Positions 30,717-41,615 of a stretch of 64,000 nt of DNA are shown piece after piece; position 1 is the first letter of the stretch; each line of letters starts with the position of its first letter. Both the position numbers and the translations under genes were made by a program. The DNA comes from Yponomeuta sedellus (Eukaryota; Arthropoda; Insecta; Lepidoptera; Yponomeutidae): positions 11,212,692-11,276,691 of the forward strand of contig OW203730.1 of the NCBI GenBank assembly GCA_934045075.1. The letters run 5' to 3'. The notes below the pieces were generated by a model, which searched no databases, was not told the DNA's origin, and was given only the letters and a program-made list of their open reading frames with translations.

Positions 30717-30964
30717 ATAGGTTAAAACTGGAAATAATTCTCGCGAAGAACCGACAACCGTTGGAGTAAACGTGTTCTTGAGTGGAGACCGCGACTCGGA
30801 AAACATAGTGTAGGACGCCCTCCGACCAGTTGAGATGACGATCTGCGAAAAACTGCCGGTAGATGCTGGATGCGGCAAGCTGAAGACAGGGCGCTATGGC
30901 GCTTATTAGGGGAGGGCTATGTCCAGCAGTGAACTATATAATATAGCCTGAAGAAGAAGAAGAA
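30717..30964 (+). pseudogene. RTE-type LINE 3' end, longer copy
   Basis: One frame reads RRTDNRWSKRVLEWRPRL, KHSVGRPPT, DDDLRKTAGRCWMRQAEDRA and LLGEGYVQQ, with TGA replacing the conserved Trp before DDDL and again after QQ. This is the RTE ORF2 C-terminus. The 3' end GGGGAGGGCTATGTCCAGCA, then AATATAGCCTG and (GAA)n, is shared with the GAA-tail SINE. Near-identical 12-bp flanks (TTATATGTCTGG, TTATAGGTCTGG) suggest a target-site duplication. Confidence 0.85.
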
Positions 30965-31029
30965 TTTATAGGTCTGGCATAATAATTTTAGAATAAAATA
31001 TCTCCTTTTTAAATATAAAATAATAACCA

Positions 31030-31520
31030 TCTTCAGAACATTAGTGCAAAAAAAACGGAAATCATTTAAATAGAAAATGTTTCACCAAAGTTTTTAAAAT
31101 TATAACTTAACACATTACTTTAAAATGAGGCTCTCAATTTCCATCTCCGAAAGTCTTTATTAGATTATCACCAAATTACCCTAGAACTACTTCGAAGATA
31201 TAATATTATGTGAAACCCATACATATTCTTAAAGGATAGATCCATTTAGGCTTATTTACTGCTGTTCATTAAAGAAAAAGTATTTATAAGATCTTCATCA
31301 AATTAAAGTGGGACCAAGGGAAATTTGGTAAAAACTAGTCTTTAAAAAGATAATTCTCGAAATCGGTTACGGTTTGACGGAGTTATGCGAGAACAAGAAT
31401 AGCAAGAAAAAGAAATATGCGCATTGAGTTGAGGACCTCCTCCTTTTTTGAAGTTGGTTAATGACGTCTTAAATTTAATTTTTTTCGCGCATCTGTAGCC
31501 CGGTGAAGGAACGAGGCCAA
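31030..31520 (+). repeat. Dispersed repeat (pair with 45660-46000)
   Basis: Shares TTCCCATCTC-like start, GAAAGTCTT, ATCACCAAATTACCC, TGGGACCAA, GGTT-GTTTGACG and the end TTTGAAGTTGGTTA with 45660-46000. TTGAAGTCGGTT ends are common in lepidopteran repeats. Class uncertain; no ORF. Confidence 0.6.
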
Positions 31521-31589
31521 CTTGTCTTAAATCGCCTAGAAACCTCAAGCACTCTCTTTCATATATTAATGTTAGCTGTACACAGTAAA

Positions 31590-31830
31590 AGCTTTTTAGG
31601 GTTCCGTACCCAAAGGGTAAAGCGGAAAGAAGAATCCACTAAGAATAACTAAGAACCCACTGTTCGTCTGTCTGTCTGTCACCAGGTTGTATCCAATGAA
31701 GCGTAACAGCTAGATTTCTAATGATTAATATTACGAAAAAAATTCGTTGGTAACCATTGACTATCAATTTGTCGGGTAAATACAGTTCATACGGCTCAGG
31801 TAGATACTAAGAAAATTATGTAACATATTT
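31590..31830 (+). repeat. Lepidoptera-type dispersed repeat (GGGTTCCGTACC)
   Basis: AGGGTTCCGTACCCAAAGGG, then a short CTGTCTGTCTGTC run and ACCAGGTTGTATCCAATGAA. The inverse of the same element ends at 46165 (GGTACGGAACCCT), and scraps occur at 42145 and 49150. A common moth/butterfly repeat; I cannot assign a superfamily from this window. Confidence 0.6.
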
Positions 31831-31892
31831 TTTTTACATTTCTCAGTTTATTTTCGTTGGATCGGTTTGCAATTATGTCTCTACCGAGAGAT

Positions 31893-32083
31893 TAAAACAT
31901 TTACATACTGGCACATACTATGCTTCAGGCCCAACACTAGGATACCCTGTGTCGTGGGAACCAGACATAGCGACATCACAAACATGTAAACATCCAAGAC
32001 CTAGGTTTTGACCCCAGCCGGGGTTTGAACCCGGGATCTCTCGCATGGTATTATATTATTACCGCTGCGCCACAGAGGTCGTC
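31893..32083 (-). mobile_element. Delta tRNA-derived SINE, copy 3
   Basis: Minus sense: GACCTCTGTGGCGCAGCGG (A-box region), GATCCCGGGTTCAAACCCC (B-box region), GGTTCCCACGACACAGGG, TAGTGTTGGGCCTGAAGC and the AAATGTTTTAAT end. A short TTATATTATTA insertion separates A and B boxes. Confidence 0.75.
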
Positions 32084-32089
32084 AGATTG

Positions 32090-33180
32090 TTGGTAATTGT
32101 TGAACCACAATTACAATCTTGTGTGCTTACCTACACAAGACCCTCAGTTACCAACAATCCGACTGCTCGTGTGGACACAAGCAGTCCCAAAATAAACTCA
32201 CGCACTGCTTCCCGTCAGAACAAAAAAAATAGCTACTTATAATAAGACACTGTTATCTTTCCCACGTAAAACGAGGTTCTTATTCAATTAGTGTGTCGTA
32301 AGGACCGCATCGTACGGCGGTATTCCCAGGGCAACATCTCTGAGGTTTACAGACAAATTTCGCTGGTAACAAATGCGATTCAAATTCAGATAAATAGTCC
32401 CCGCGCGGTGGGGGCGCTTACTAGGAAATTTGTCCATCACTCTTGGCCTGCAAACGAATTTGTTTTTCCTTTTCAGCCGACTGCCGGCTGGCCGTCACGG
32501 CAGAATGTGGACGGGAACGGAATAGTTTACTAAAGCTAGGGTCGGTGTAACAGTGGCCATTGTTGAGGATTACAAATTAGAACCGCAAACGGGCTTTGTA
32601 TTTTATGATTCAAAGAAGCCACTGCTGGATAAGTAAGGCTCTTTTGGTCAACTTAATTTTTGTGTTGTAATTCTATAGTCGTAGGTACTCTAGCGATAAA
32701 AGATAGTATTATTTCTTATTCAGCGTTTCAAAAAGTGAAACGCTGAATTAGAAATAATACTCTCTTTTGTTATTCTTTTTTCATCGAAACCCTATCCTAG
32801 CTGCGGGTCTCGACACGACTAGGATAGAGACTATTTTTTCAAATAATTTAAACTCTGACTAGACGGCTACGCGGCGCCTGCCAGCTATTATAAAGAAGTA
32901 TCGTTACATTGTTTCTAATTTAGCGTTTCAAAAAGTAGATCGCTACAGTACTTAATACTTTTTAATGACTCATGATGGTTGTACGTATATTTCAAATTAT
33001 ACACAGTAGGTAGTGATACGTTTGAAGTCTAATCGCGATTGTTTATTAAGTAATGTTTCGGCAACATTGCAGTTTTATGGAAGGTAATTGGATTTCGATT
33101 GTTATTTTCAAGGTCACGACTTAAGGTGCTTAGGGGCGCTAACTAACGCCATCAATGGATTAAAAAATCATAACTTTCTT
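32090..33180. other. Unassigned, with a GC-richer block and a hairpin
   Basis: Positions 32290-32640 are less AT-rich and have no repeat relatives here. TTTCCTTTTCAG at 32465 resembles a splice acceptor, but no convincing exon follows. Positions 32702-32763 form an imperfect 26-bp hairpin around CAGCGTTTCAAAAAGTGAAA. Confidence 0.35.
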
Positions 33181-33184
33181 TAAT

Positions 33185-33395
33185 ATTATACTATTTTTAT
33201 TTTTAATGCACTAACCCGTACTAAGGACAATTTTAAAAACCTATTTAAAGGCTAAAAATTCCAACCATGCCGGGATTCGAACCCGCGACCTCTGGCTATC
33301 CGTGTCAGCGCTCAGTTGGATAGAGCGCTGGCATGGATAGCCAGAGGTCGCGGGTTCGAATCCCGGCATGGGTGAATTTTTAGCCTTTAAATAGG
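33185..33395. mobile_element. tRNA-like palindrome
   Basis: The flank TTTTTAATGCACTAACCCG leads into an almost continuous palindrome, 33240-33395. The left arm (minus) and right arm (plus) both carry the T arm and anticodon arm of the tRNA-like sequence. They meet at CGCTCAGTTGGATAGAGCGC, within the A-box region. The arms keep GGGATTCGAACCCGCGACC and its inverse. The right arm ends in GCCTTTAAATAGG. Confidence 0.85.
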
Positions 33396-33404
33396 TTACT
33401 TTAT

Positions 33405-33565
33405 TATGCGTTTTTTTCATGAAGGAAATCGATTAAAGTCCTAGATTGTTGATCCTAGGTTCTAAAAATAGTTATCACAGTTGTTAAGATTTCTCATGTT
33501 AATTTTTAGATAAAAACGTAAAATTTTATTCGATTGGTGGCGCTAGTTACCGCACCTAAGCGCCT
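33405..33565 (+). repeat. Dispersed repeat, uninterrupted copy of 22595-23050
   Basis: GAAATCGATTAAAGTCCTAG, CTAAAAATAGTTATCACAG, TTTATTCGATTGGTGGCG and CTAGTTACCGCACC align with both halves of the interrupted copy. Confidence 0.6.
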
Positions 33566-33645
33566 TAAGGGGTTATGTGAACTCAATAAACAGTCGGCCG
33601 TTAACTGTATAACTATAGCTTCCAAAGTCCTGGCGTCCTACACAT

Positions 33646-33945
33646 GATGATGATGATCGGCCTTTTTGCATCTACGTAATGTGATGATTTATACAGCGTC
33701 CAGTGGTATCCCCACTTACACTAGATGGCTGAAGGGACCACTTCGACGCTGTAGTGCCTGGGATATGGTTTTATAGATGGTGTAGGCTTGCCCAGCACCT
33801 ATACCATCCTGACAGCTTAGTCGGCATAGTCCACAGGAAAAACTAGTCAATACGTGCGGAGCCAAACACGCCGCGGGTTTCCTCGCGATGTTTTTCTTCA
33901 AAATTAGCTTGTGGTATTGCGACTACAAATTTGCACAATCACAAA
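33646..33945 (-). mobile_element. Beta SINE, 5'-truncated, with target-site duplication
   Basis: In minus sense: shared core (TTTGAAGAAAAACATCGCGAG), then the beta 3' half (CACGTATTGACTAG, TCAGGATGGTATAGGTGC, GGGCAAGCCTACACC, GACGCTGTATAAATC, GATGCAAAAAGGCC) and a (ATC)n tail. A 10-bp duplication TCCTACACAT flanks it (33636-33645, 33946-33955). The tRNA head is missing. Confidence 0.9.
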
Positions 33946-33959
33946 TCCTACACATAGGA

Positions 33960-36878
33960 CAACTGAAAAGGTAGCAAAATTGTTAAAAGCAAATTAAACA
34001 AATTATTAAGATAATAACTTCTAAAGATATGATATTTCTTAGTCAACTCTTAACAAAATCTTTTTAAATTCATCACTTGTAGACAATAAATTTTATTTGC
34101 GTTTTCGCCTAGGTCCGTCGCATTGATAGATTTATTTTTCTTTTTTTTTGTTCATCATATCGACTATTAATCAAGACTATTACATGCTAGATTATCTATA
34201 TAATAATCTATAAACAGTACTATTTAAATACATTCATTATCTATCACACGATTGCTAAATAGATAAATAATAACCAGACCAATGAGCGCCAGAGCTGTCA
34301 AATTCTGAAGAGCAAAGGAGACGGGGATTTTGGGGCCCGATTGTAAATAGTTGAGGTATCGTATAAGAAAAGCGTTATATTTTTCTATTTTTAAATATAA
34401 AAAATAAGCTAAATTCAAAATCTGGAAGACGAGAAATCTTTAAAATAAGTTTATGTCCCTAATAACATAGTATATCGATTAGTTTAATCGATTAGTGTGA
34501 ATGTATTAATTATAAACACTTGCACCAGATGATTGATTCAATCAAAGTAAATAAATTAATTATAATTTACATAATGCCAACAGTTTAAAAAATATTAACT
34601 TCATGAAAATAAATCTTTAAATTGATTCTCGTTTACAGATCGATTTATTACCCGTGTTTGTCAACTGTATTTTTAATCTGTGTCTGTAACAGTGACATGC
34701 GTGACAGCTCCCTGACTCAATCTATGATCACGCGTCACGTATCGTTTAGTGCGTGTGCGTTTTGAGTGTGTTTCCTGTTGTTTTTGATATTATAATTCTC
34801 CGACCAGTGCTTTCCTTCTACGGACCTTTGATCTTCTTTAACTTGTATCCTTGTTATCATAACGGACACGGATAAATTTAGTATAAGTTATTGTCAACTT
34901 GTTGCATAACCTTACTTTTACTAAATCTCTTATAACTCTGCTCTCAGATTGCCAAAATCCGCAGAATTTTCGGAGATGATTTGATAATATATAAGCTCTA
35001 AATTGACATCACTTCCATCTTTTTACACCCAGGTCGAAGACTGTATGAAAGCGTATGCGTCTCCTTTCAAATTTAGAATACAATCCGGAAAGGCAATATC
35101 TGCATACTGCCTTTCCACTTTTACTTCTATTCGTGTTCTCAACTACAACGCTTTTATCTCCACTTTCAGGTAACTTGAGCCTTTTACAGCGCCGTATACA
35201 GCTAAGCACTAAGCATCTTGCCCAAGAGAGGCAAGACAAAAGAGGCGCCTCCTCGGAGCGACAAACTAGCGGCACGATACGCCACAAAATGTCGGATTGC
35301 TTGCAGTGGCCAGGAAATGACTAGGAAATTGCCCCATTACGCTTGCAAATCGTGAGCTGCATTCGAATTACTTCTTCGCTTGTAATTTCGCTGTGCTCTG
35401 AAAGAAAGTGCCGGGGACGCTTAAAAGCGTGACAAATGCTAAAAAAAATTGAGCGCGACGCAATCACGCGGTGTGACTCATTATTTTTGTCTCGGAACAA
35501 AGAGGAAGAAATTTTCTCCAATTCCTCATTTTGAAACTACGTCATAGTTATAGCTATATCAAACGGGTCTTATTGCGATTATTTATTAAGTAAAACGTTT
35601 ACTTAAATTCCCGACGTAAAGAATCACAGCGAATCAAAAATCATAAAAAAATACTATGTCAGTTTATTATCTCACGCTACGATAACTGGTTATACCACGA
35701 ATATTTGAAGTTAATGCAATTAATCACTTACTTGCTGGAGTTAATTATTCCAAATAAGTAGTACCAAACTGTTTAGCGACAAATAGCGTTTAGTTTGAAT
35801 AGGTAGTGAGTTTGACTTTAAATACACCTACTTAATGAAATTAATGCATATAAATTAAGAAGCACTTTTACCTGCCTGTCAAGGCATAGTATTTATTTCG
35901 GTTTTAAGATCGTGGAATGGCCTAACTAAGGCCATTTCCGATCTTAAAATAGAAGTGAGCGTCTGTTTCTGACAATTTATTGGAAATTTTCCGCTGCATT
36001 GCAAGGTTCATAGAAATTGGATGCAAATGAGCTAGCGGCTGAAGTTTTGGCCAGAATGTTCGAGTAGGTACGCTGCCCAGGCAAACTTGAAAACAATTCC
36101 TTAATAGTTATCGATAGAAAGTTACGGCACGTACGTTACTATTGTAAAGGGGTACAATAGCAACGTATGCGAAGACGCTTTTGTATTACTTACCTTATCT
36201 GTATCAAGGTTTCAAACTTAATACAGAGAGAGCAATCTAGTAAGAGTTTTTTTTTACAAATTTAACAAATATAAAGAAAAAAATCGTTTAATTTCTTAGT
36301 GCTAATTTAGAATATGTTTACCGTTTTTAATTTTTATTAAGTCTATGTTTTATCAAATTCTGCAGCGGGCAAGCGTGGCGATAGAGGTCACACTCTCTAT
36401 TTCACCTTTTTACCCTATTTTACAAAGATTGTGTAATATTTTTGAACACGGATTTGTAAGCTTCAGTTGTACACGGTGATCTCGAGTTACTCTGAAATTT
36501 TTAAGAGGATATAACTACGTGTTAAAAACGGGCGCGTCAAAAAATTCTTTTTCATCCCTCCATCCCGGAAAGAGTATTTTGCTCTTTGCCATCTGAGTGG
36601 AAAAGCAGTTTTTATCCGTCAGAGAAATAAATTTATTTTTAACATTGTGTGCATCAAGTTTTTAAATTGAAAATATCATTAAACCTTTTTCCTTTATGGT
36701 GCCGAATTTATCATACAACCTTTTTTAATTTGTCGAATATTCAGACTCAGTACCTTTTTGTTGTACTTTTTTTTTAATTTGCTTGGCGCGCGCCATTTTC
36801 TTTTCACGACATATTTATAAAACTCTTAAATAAATGTAGTCATTTCCTAGCTCAGGTGGGATGAAAAGTTAAGTGTTC
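33960..36878. other. Long stretch without recognised genes
   Basis: Mostly AT-rich. At 35009-35521 open frames of 92, 89 and 66 codons overlap on both strands without codon pattern or known domains. A near-perfect 21-bp hairpin lies at 35902-35949 (GATCGTGGAATGGCC arm). No repeats shared with the rest of the window. Confidence 0.4.
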
Positions 36879-37083
36879 AAGGCCTCTGACTCGGATTAAC
36901 GACTGCCATTAAATGACAGCTGGCACCAACGGTTTAGCGTGCCTTGCAAAGCACGGAAGAGCTCGGAAAAAATGCCACTAGGTAGTCACGGGACGGTCAC
37001 CCATCCTGCACCTGACCGCGCCTGTTGTTGCTTAAATCAAGTGATTGATTCCAATCACTCGGTTCGGCTAGGCCACGAGCGTC
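36879..37083 (-). mobile_element. 5S-rRNA-headed SINE, copy G (head present, 3' end lost)
   Basis: Minus sense keeps GGCCTAGCCGAACCGAGTG, the 5S-like head (AAGCAACAACAGGCGCGGTC, GGATGGGTGACCGTCCC) and the body to GAGGCCTTG. The LINE-like 3' end is missing. The next 160 bp (37084-37245) recur beside copy H. Confidence 0.85.
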
Positions 37084-37245
37084 TCTTTAAAGTAACTATT
37101 ATCAAAGTGGAAACTACATTCACTCCAAATATTGCAAACGATTTAAAAATTACATAGCCAGCTTTGTAAAAAGGTAAGGGTTCAGTTCGAGTCTATAAGC
37201 AGAGGCAGACTAGCAGTATTAGCCGCCATAGGACGAGTATTTACT
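37084..37245. repeat. Flank shared with 39554-39705
   Basis: CACTCCAAATATTGCAAACG, AGCTTTGTAAAAAGGTAAG and CAGAGGCAGACTAGCAGTAT match the flank of the 5S SINE at 39194-39553, in the same position and orientation. So the duplicated unit is larger than the SINE itself. Confidence 0.8.
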
Positions 37246-37739
37246 GATCTACATTTTAGGACATTCTATGAATTTTCTGTATATTATCCCGTTTTCCGAG
37301 TAATCATATTCTTTTTCGTATGTATTTAATTTGAATCATCCCTCGCGAGTTAGTGTTTTTCCCGCGACTGGCCGCCCCTAGTATCAGGCCGCCTAAGGCC
37401 TGGGCCTAGTCGGTCTAAGGCTCAAGCCACACTGAATTGAAATGGCGATTTAGTCTGTTTATCTATACTTTTGTAATGTAGTAAACAAGATTCTATCGGT
37501 AAAGAAAACTTTTTAGTCGACAACTATCATAGTCCTAAGTAACTTAAGCCTAACCTAAGATAAATGAAGTAACCTAGGATACAATTTTAGATAACACGCT
37601 GCCAATTTTATAAACTAAGTTCATGAACATGCAAGAAAATATCTAGTGATGCCATCAAATTTTAATTTTGAGGTTAGTAACTTGTTTGGACAAATTGGAG
37701 AAGTAAGGATAAATAGACTGTGAAACCCTTAGAAGAGAA

Positions 37740-38175
37740 TTAGGCTGGGCGCATGCTGAGACGCAGGCGACGCAGCACAGTTCAGTACAGGGCAGGGCAG
37801 TTGAGGCAGACTTAGGCCGCCACCGCATGCTGCGACGCAACTATTCACTCCATTCATTGGCAATTTTCACCCATAATAACTCTTTCAATGTCTCTTTGAA
37901 TAATCTGGATGATTTGTATCATACAAACAAGGTTCACAGCGAACTAATTCAATTAAATGCTCATTGCAACAAAATTGTTATTAAACAAGCCTGGGCGTGC
38001 ACGCGTCGCCCAGACATATGTGCCGGCACTATAACGAGACGCAGAGCAGGGCAGAAACATGTCTGCGTCGCACGTGACTGCGTTGTAGCGCACGAAGCTC
38101 AATGACGTTACATGCTTTACAAAATCACGCTGCGCTGTGCTGCGTCGCCTGCTTCTCAGCATGCGCCCAGCCTAA
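37740..38175. mobile_element. MITE with ~45-bp terminal inverted repeats
   Basis: Ends read TTAGGCTGGGCGCATGCTGA and continue inverted for about 45 bp (GCAGGCGACGCAGCACAG) with one or two mismatches. Length about 436 bp. TA or TTA/TAA borders it. Internal partial repeats of the end motif (GCATGCTGCGACGCAAC at 37826) occur. The short ORFs at 37655-38329 are not genes. Confidence 0.8.
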
Positions 38176-38179
38176 CTAC

Positions 38180-39190
38180 GGCGCTGCGCGGGGCGTAGCG
38201 ACGACAGCTCGAGCCTGCTATCAAGCGTTTCTATATCATAAATATGTCATTGTACAAAAAGTTTATAGAGTCTTATCAATCTTATTAATAAATCTGAGCG
38301 TCGCCAATTTAGTCACTGAATTTAAGTAAACCTTATGGGCAAACCACACTGTATTTCAGTGTGACTTGACCCTAGGAGAAAATCCGCAGCCTGAAAGCCA
38401 GTAATTTCAGCACTATACGATAAACAATATTGTCCTAAATAATAAACAATATTGTCCTAGAACATTTCTTTGGCAGGTCTGTGATAGTTGCAGACAGCTG
38501 GGACCTTTTTTACGACGACGGGAATAGGAAGTTATTGTATCGTTGTAAATTTTACCTATTGTATCACAGAGAGAGAAAGAGGCAGTTTTTAAAGCATCTA
38601 CGAGTTTCAGAAGGATTCTATAACATTATCTTAAAATAATAAATAAAAGTAAAATCTCCATATAATCATAGAGGAAAAATGTCAGCTTTGTTTCCGTGCC
38701 GGATACCCTTAAATATCGATTTGAAACTTCCCAAGTGTTCGCAATTCGGATGACGATACAATAATTTGGTGTCATCGAAGTGATCTGACGGGTCAGAATT
38801 TGATAGTTCAATTATTCTACTATCCACAGCGCAAGCTATTTCTAGTAGCTATAACACAACAATGTCTAACTTTAATCAAAGTTTAACAGTAGCAACAACA
38901 TGTAGTTTACGCTTTGTTCAATAAGTAGTGCCACGACTTTAATAACGACGAAAAATATCTACTTTATAGCGTGTGGTTAATTTTTTAAACTAGATTACAA
39001 TTGTTATTAACTGAACCCAAACTTTGTTTTGTCATACTAATGAGTCTACGGCCTAATATTCTCAGAGCTACCGAATATATACAAAAAAAAAACATAAAAA
39101 TCTGTGGAACCGTTTCGGAGGAGTTCCATAACAGACACTGTGACATGACATGACAATGTATACATTAAAACTACTCTATTCATTGATCTA
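38180..39190. other. No recognised feature
   Basis: AT-rich. A 22-bp near-tandem repeat around AAACAATATTGTCCTA lies at 38423-38460. Nothing else. Confidence 0.4.
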
Positions 39191-39193
39191 TTT

Positions 39194-39553
39194 AACCCTT
39201 GTATGTTCCCACTGCTGGGGCACGGGTCTCTTCCTGCATCGCAGGAAGATTAGGCCATACTCCTCCACGGGGGCCAAGTCCGGGTTGGTGGAGGATTGTA
39301 AGACAGTGGTAGGCCTTACTGTTCGAAGTCATTGAGCCGCCCATAAGGTCTCTGACATGGCTTAACGTCTGCCATTACATGACGGCCGGCACCAACGGCT
39401 TAACGTGCCTTGCGAAGCACGGAAGCGTCTGGAAAAAATACTACTAGCGGTAGTCGCGGGACGTTCACCCATCCTGCACCTGACCGCGCCTGTTGTTGCT
39501 TAACTCAAGTGTTTAATTCCAGTCACTCGGTTCGGCTAGGCCACGAGCGCTTC
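39194..39553 (-). mobile_element. 5S-rRNA-headed SINE, copy H, full length
   Basis: The best complete minus-strand copy. It starts GAAGCGCTCGTGGCC, has the 5S-like head (TTAAGCAACAACAGGCGCGG, GATGGGTGAACGTCCC), the body, and the CCCAGCAGTGGGAACATAC end at 39200-39220. Length 360 bp. Confidence 0.9.
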
Positions 39554-39705
39554 TTTAAAATAACCATTATCAAGTGAAAATTACATTCACTCGAAATATT
39601 GCAAACGATTTTAAAATGATGTAGGCAGCTTTGTAAAAAGGTAAGTGTTCGAATCTATAAGCAGAGGCAGACTAGCAGTATTGGCCGCCATAGGCCGAGT
39701 AAAAA
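39554..39705. repeat. Flank shared with 37084-37245
   Basis: See the copy at 37084-37245. The shared segment ends near GGCCGCCATAGGCCGAGTA. Confidence 0.8.
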
Positions 39706-39851
39706 AATATACTACCTATATAATACAACATATTCACTCAAAAAATATACTTATTAAAATATTTTTTTGTCTAATGGAAGAGATATTTATTAGATATTTT
39801 ACCATTTAAGACTTACTTGAAACGAGAGTCAAATAGCGGATTGAGAAGGGA

Positions 39852-40075
39852 ATGTTACGGGTGTTTGGACATAATAAAAATTATTTAAGGAAGAAAGATT
39901 GTCCTTGGAAAAATATAGAGCTATTGTGCATAGAAGGGTTGGTAAGGGACGTCCTAGAAAGACATACTTCGGCTTTAACAGGGGATACATTAGCAAAGGG
40001 TAAGAAAAAGTACCAAAAATCGACGTGCGTGAAATGTATGGAAAGAAATCTGAGCAAGAAGTGAAAAAAGACTAA
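39852..40075 (+). pseudogene. Degenerate non-LTR retrotransposon C-terminal fragment
   Basis: One frame gives a GKGRPRKTYFGFNRG segment, typical of the C-terminal tail of non-LTR polyproteins. Upstream, in a shifted frame, is a VFGH segment like the W/F-GH motif that precedes it. At least one frameshift and one stop. The 70-codon open frame is only partly in the coding register. Confidence 0.45.
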
Positions 40076-40904
40076 AGAAAATCGTTTTCGTATTAAAAAA
40101 AAAACTAACGTGCCATGATGATGCCAAATGACGTGCCATTCGCTTTGATTCGATGACGTTTGCTTGTGGGCGGGAGCCGATTGGAATAAATCCACTAAGT
40201 TTTGTACCCTACTTAAAAAATTGTAAATCTTAACCTTAACTTTACTAAATTTAAATATGAAATCTAAAGCCTTGTATACTTTTTGTGCACTTACAAATTA
40301 AAATAAATAAATAAAAATTAGTCATAATATAGCATTGAATTTGAAGTAAGTTTGTTATATCTTTTACACCTACGACGCCGATACGAAATACGAGTCTCAC
40401 CCTCCGCACGGTGGGCTGAAAATCGCTCCCCATAGACTTAGAGATCGAATTTTGAATTGTTATTTTTTTTTCACAGGAATCCACTTAGGAAGGCTAATCT
40501 TTCAACATATTTGAAGTGCAGTATGTTTACCTTTGTGCAAGTACTTTTTTTCCACTTGGTTAAAAAAAATGTATGGAAGTTACTATAAAATTGGCCATAA
40601 CTTGATTATCGCACACTTGCCCGTTATTTCCTTCAGCACGATTATTGCCTGCATTTTTATGGATTTTTTGACATACTGCACTATGGGCGCACTCGTGCGA
40701 CTTTGGTCGAAAAAAAATTAAATGCATTTAAAATATTTTTTTAAGGTATTTAAGCGTATATTTTGAGTTTGTCAAATTATGTACCTTCCTTAATTAAGGA
40801 TTCTTTATAATTATAAAGAATCATACAGTATAACTACTTAAATACTGTTCTAAAACATTGTCATATGCGAACAAATTATACACATGAAAATCAAATAAGA
40901 TATG

Positions 40905-41200
40905 AATATTCTTTATTGTACACGAGGAAAAACACAAGCATAAAATATTTACAAAGATACATGAAATAAGTCCAAGTTACATTTTAAAACACACATACAT
41001 TTTAAAAATGTTAAATCATGTAAACATAAAAAATAAGCCTTTAAAACTACATGAATAAAATAGTAGCTATGAATCCTTTACATTAAAATAGGTACATAAA
41101 AGACAAGTAAAGAAACCAATGTATAAAAAATATAAATAAAAGAATTACAATAACATATTGCAAACAAAAATCATATAAATCAGTTTCTCGGAATCTGTGT
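40905..41200 (-). mobile_element. LINE 3' UTR-like sequence, reversed
   Basis: Read in minus sense it ends TTTTTCCTCGTGTACAATAA then AGAATATTCATATCTT, the 3' end type seen at 10635 and 63785. The upstream 250 bp are AT-rich with no coding signal. Confidence 0.45.
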
Positions 41201-41252
41201 CACTTTCAATATTTTCGACGTTACAGAACTCAATATGATGTCGTTGTAATAC

Positions 41253-41615
41253 CTAAAGATCCACTGCTTCTTGACTCATTTTTTTCTTTAAAGCTATCCT
41301 CATAACTGGTCGCATTGAAGAAATAAAAGGATCAGAAGTGAGAAGCATCCTTTTGATGACATCTTCGTTTGAATTCTTCCTGGTGTTCTTTCGCAAGTGA
41401 AATTCTCGTTAACATCGAAAATCTTTGTTGCGAGCTTTGGATGCTTCTTCAGATAAGATCCCAGTAGGAACCAAGGAGTTCCTTATAATTTCAGCACCAT
41501 GGATTAGCAACTTGTGCACTGTAGCTGGCATATAGTACCAGCTGTATTGGTCCAGGTACCTTTCTGCAGTACTTCGGCTATATTCTTTGTACTTGTCGAC
41601 GTTTATTTCTTCACC
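41253..41615 (-). pseudogene. Conserved uncharacterised protein fragment with a premature stop
   Basis: The minus strand reads through 121 codons in one frame, with a single internal TAA (41409-41411) and a final TAG (41253-41255). Before the stop is a segment with YSWYYMPATVHKLLIHGA and LSEEASKARNKDFR. After it come TRKNSNEDVIKRMLLTSDPF and SSMRP. This pattern (HKLLxHG, SEEAxxARNK, LLxxSDP) resembles a protein I recall as widespread but uncharacterised in arthropods, possibly from a mobile element. The frame is otherwise clean, so it is a fairly recent pseudogene or fragment. No start codon; upstream is blocked by stops. Confidence 0.55.

Noticed and set aside
32465..32530. Exon after a splice-acceptor-like TTTTCAG
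   Set aside because: The following open frame is short and matches no family; no donor or second exon found.
35009..35521. Overlapping 92-, 89- and 66-codon open frames as possible gene
   Set aside because: Frames overlap on both strands, no domain, no codon bias or clear splice structure; chance in less AT-rich DNA.
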